A DNA stretch of 64,000 nt from Psychrobacter coccoides. Its GTDB lineage: Bacteria; Pseudomonadota; Gammaproteobacteria; Pseudomonadales; Moraxellaceae. A program made the position numbers and the translations under genes. Below are positions 63,914 through 64,000 of this stretch, piece by piece. Location of the stretch: assembly GCF_017498085.1 (NCBI RefSeq), contig NZ_JAGBKM010000017.1, positions 19,986 through 83,985 of the forward strand, read 5' to 3'. The notes under the pieces were generated by a model. That model was not told where the DNA came from and ran no database searches. It saw nothing but the letters and a program-made list of their open reading frames with translations. Each line of letters begins with the position of its first letter. Positions within the stretch are counted from its first letter, which is position 1.

Positions 63914-64000
63914 ATATCAGGCGTCAACCGTTGTCACCTAAGATTAAACATGCCTTGATAACCAAACGCATTGAGATCATAATTAATCCATGAAAACGCT

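Noticed and set aside
1..64000. CRISPR arrays and insertion sequences
   Set aside because: I saw no regularly spaced direct repeats of CRISPR length and no transposase with terminal inverted repeats.

Overview
The window looks like a chromosome segment of a low-to-mid-GC gammaproteobacterium of the Moraxellaceae, most likely Psychrobacter. That is an inference from protein style, gene content and a diverged intergenic repeat of a kind I associate with Psychrobacter; no marker gene settles it.

Layout. (1) 1-3608: an ATP-grasp ligase, preceded by an overlapping, truncated-core ATP-grasp paralogue that runs off the window edge. A trypsin-like protease of the Nal1 type follows, then a small protein that repeats the protease's N-terminal domain. 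(2) 3838-11950, minus strand: a type I restriction-modification locus (hsdM-hsdS-[abiF]-hsdR-ygjP). Between hsdS and hsdR lies an AbiF-like HEPN gene with its own perfect consensus promoter and a compact structured RNA candidate in its leader. (3) 12246-44173: an integrated element of about 31.9 kb. It is bounded by a 20-bp direct repeat derived from the 3' end of a tRNA-Leu(UAA) gene, with a tyrosine integrase next to the intact tRNA and matching GTGTAC-type repeat pairs just inside both ends. It carries an HUH-type replication-initiator-like gene, DUF932/YqaJ/Gp3-like phage genes, an AlpA regulator, a stretch of poorly known genes (DUF805, Sel1, YkgJ, a glycine-rich membrane protein and its partner), an ATPase plus RloB-TOPRIM pair, a core-deleted Holliday-resolvase-like gene, a CoiA-like gene, and a complete type 1 BREX operon (brxA-brxB-brxC-pglX-brxU-pglZ-brxL). 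(4) 44157-46507: tRNA-Leu, tRNA-Cys, a sodium:solute symporter and its 44-residue small partner. (5) 47079-63856: mostly metabolic chromosome: a UvrD-type helicase, an SMR transporter, a DadA-type amino acid dehydrogenase with RidA, a LysR regulator divergent from a ureohydrolase, an AruI-like decarboxylase, a Dld-like dehydrogenase, a YjiH-type membrane protein, a GlxA/AraC regulator, acyl-CoA dehydrogenase, SDR and an acetylpolyamine amidohydrolase-like protein.

How they work together. The left half is a defence hotspot: two modification-based systems (type I RM and BREX with a type IV BrxU enzyme), one RNA-targeting abortive infection candidate and one ATPase-TOPRIM candidate. The RM locus lies immediately outside the element's left end. 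The right half reads as a guanidino compound and arginine catabolic block (amino acid to 2-ketoarginine, then guanidinobutyraldehyde, guanidinobutyrate, and finally GABA plus urea), with polyamine deacetylation at the far end.

The best candidates for under-described biology are the ATP-grasp/pseudo-ATP-grasp/protease group at the left edge, the AbiF leader RNA inside the RM locus, and the glycine-rich membrane protein pair at 21382-22754. All calls were made by reading the sequence; no database search was run.
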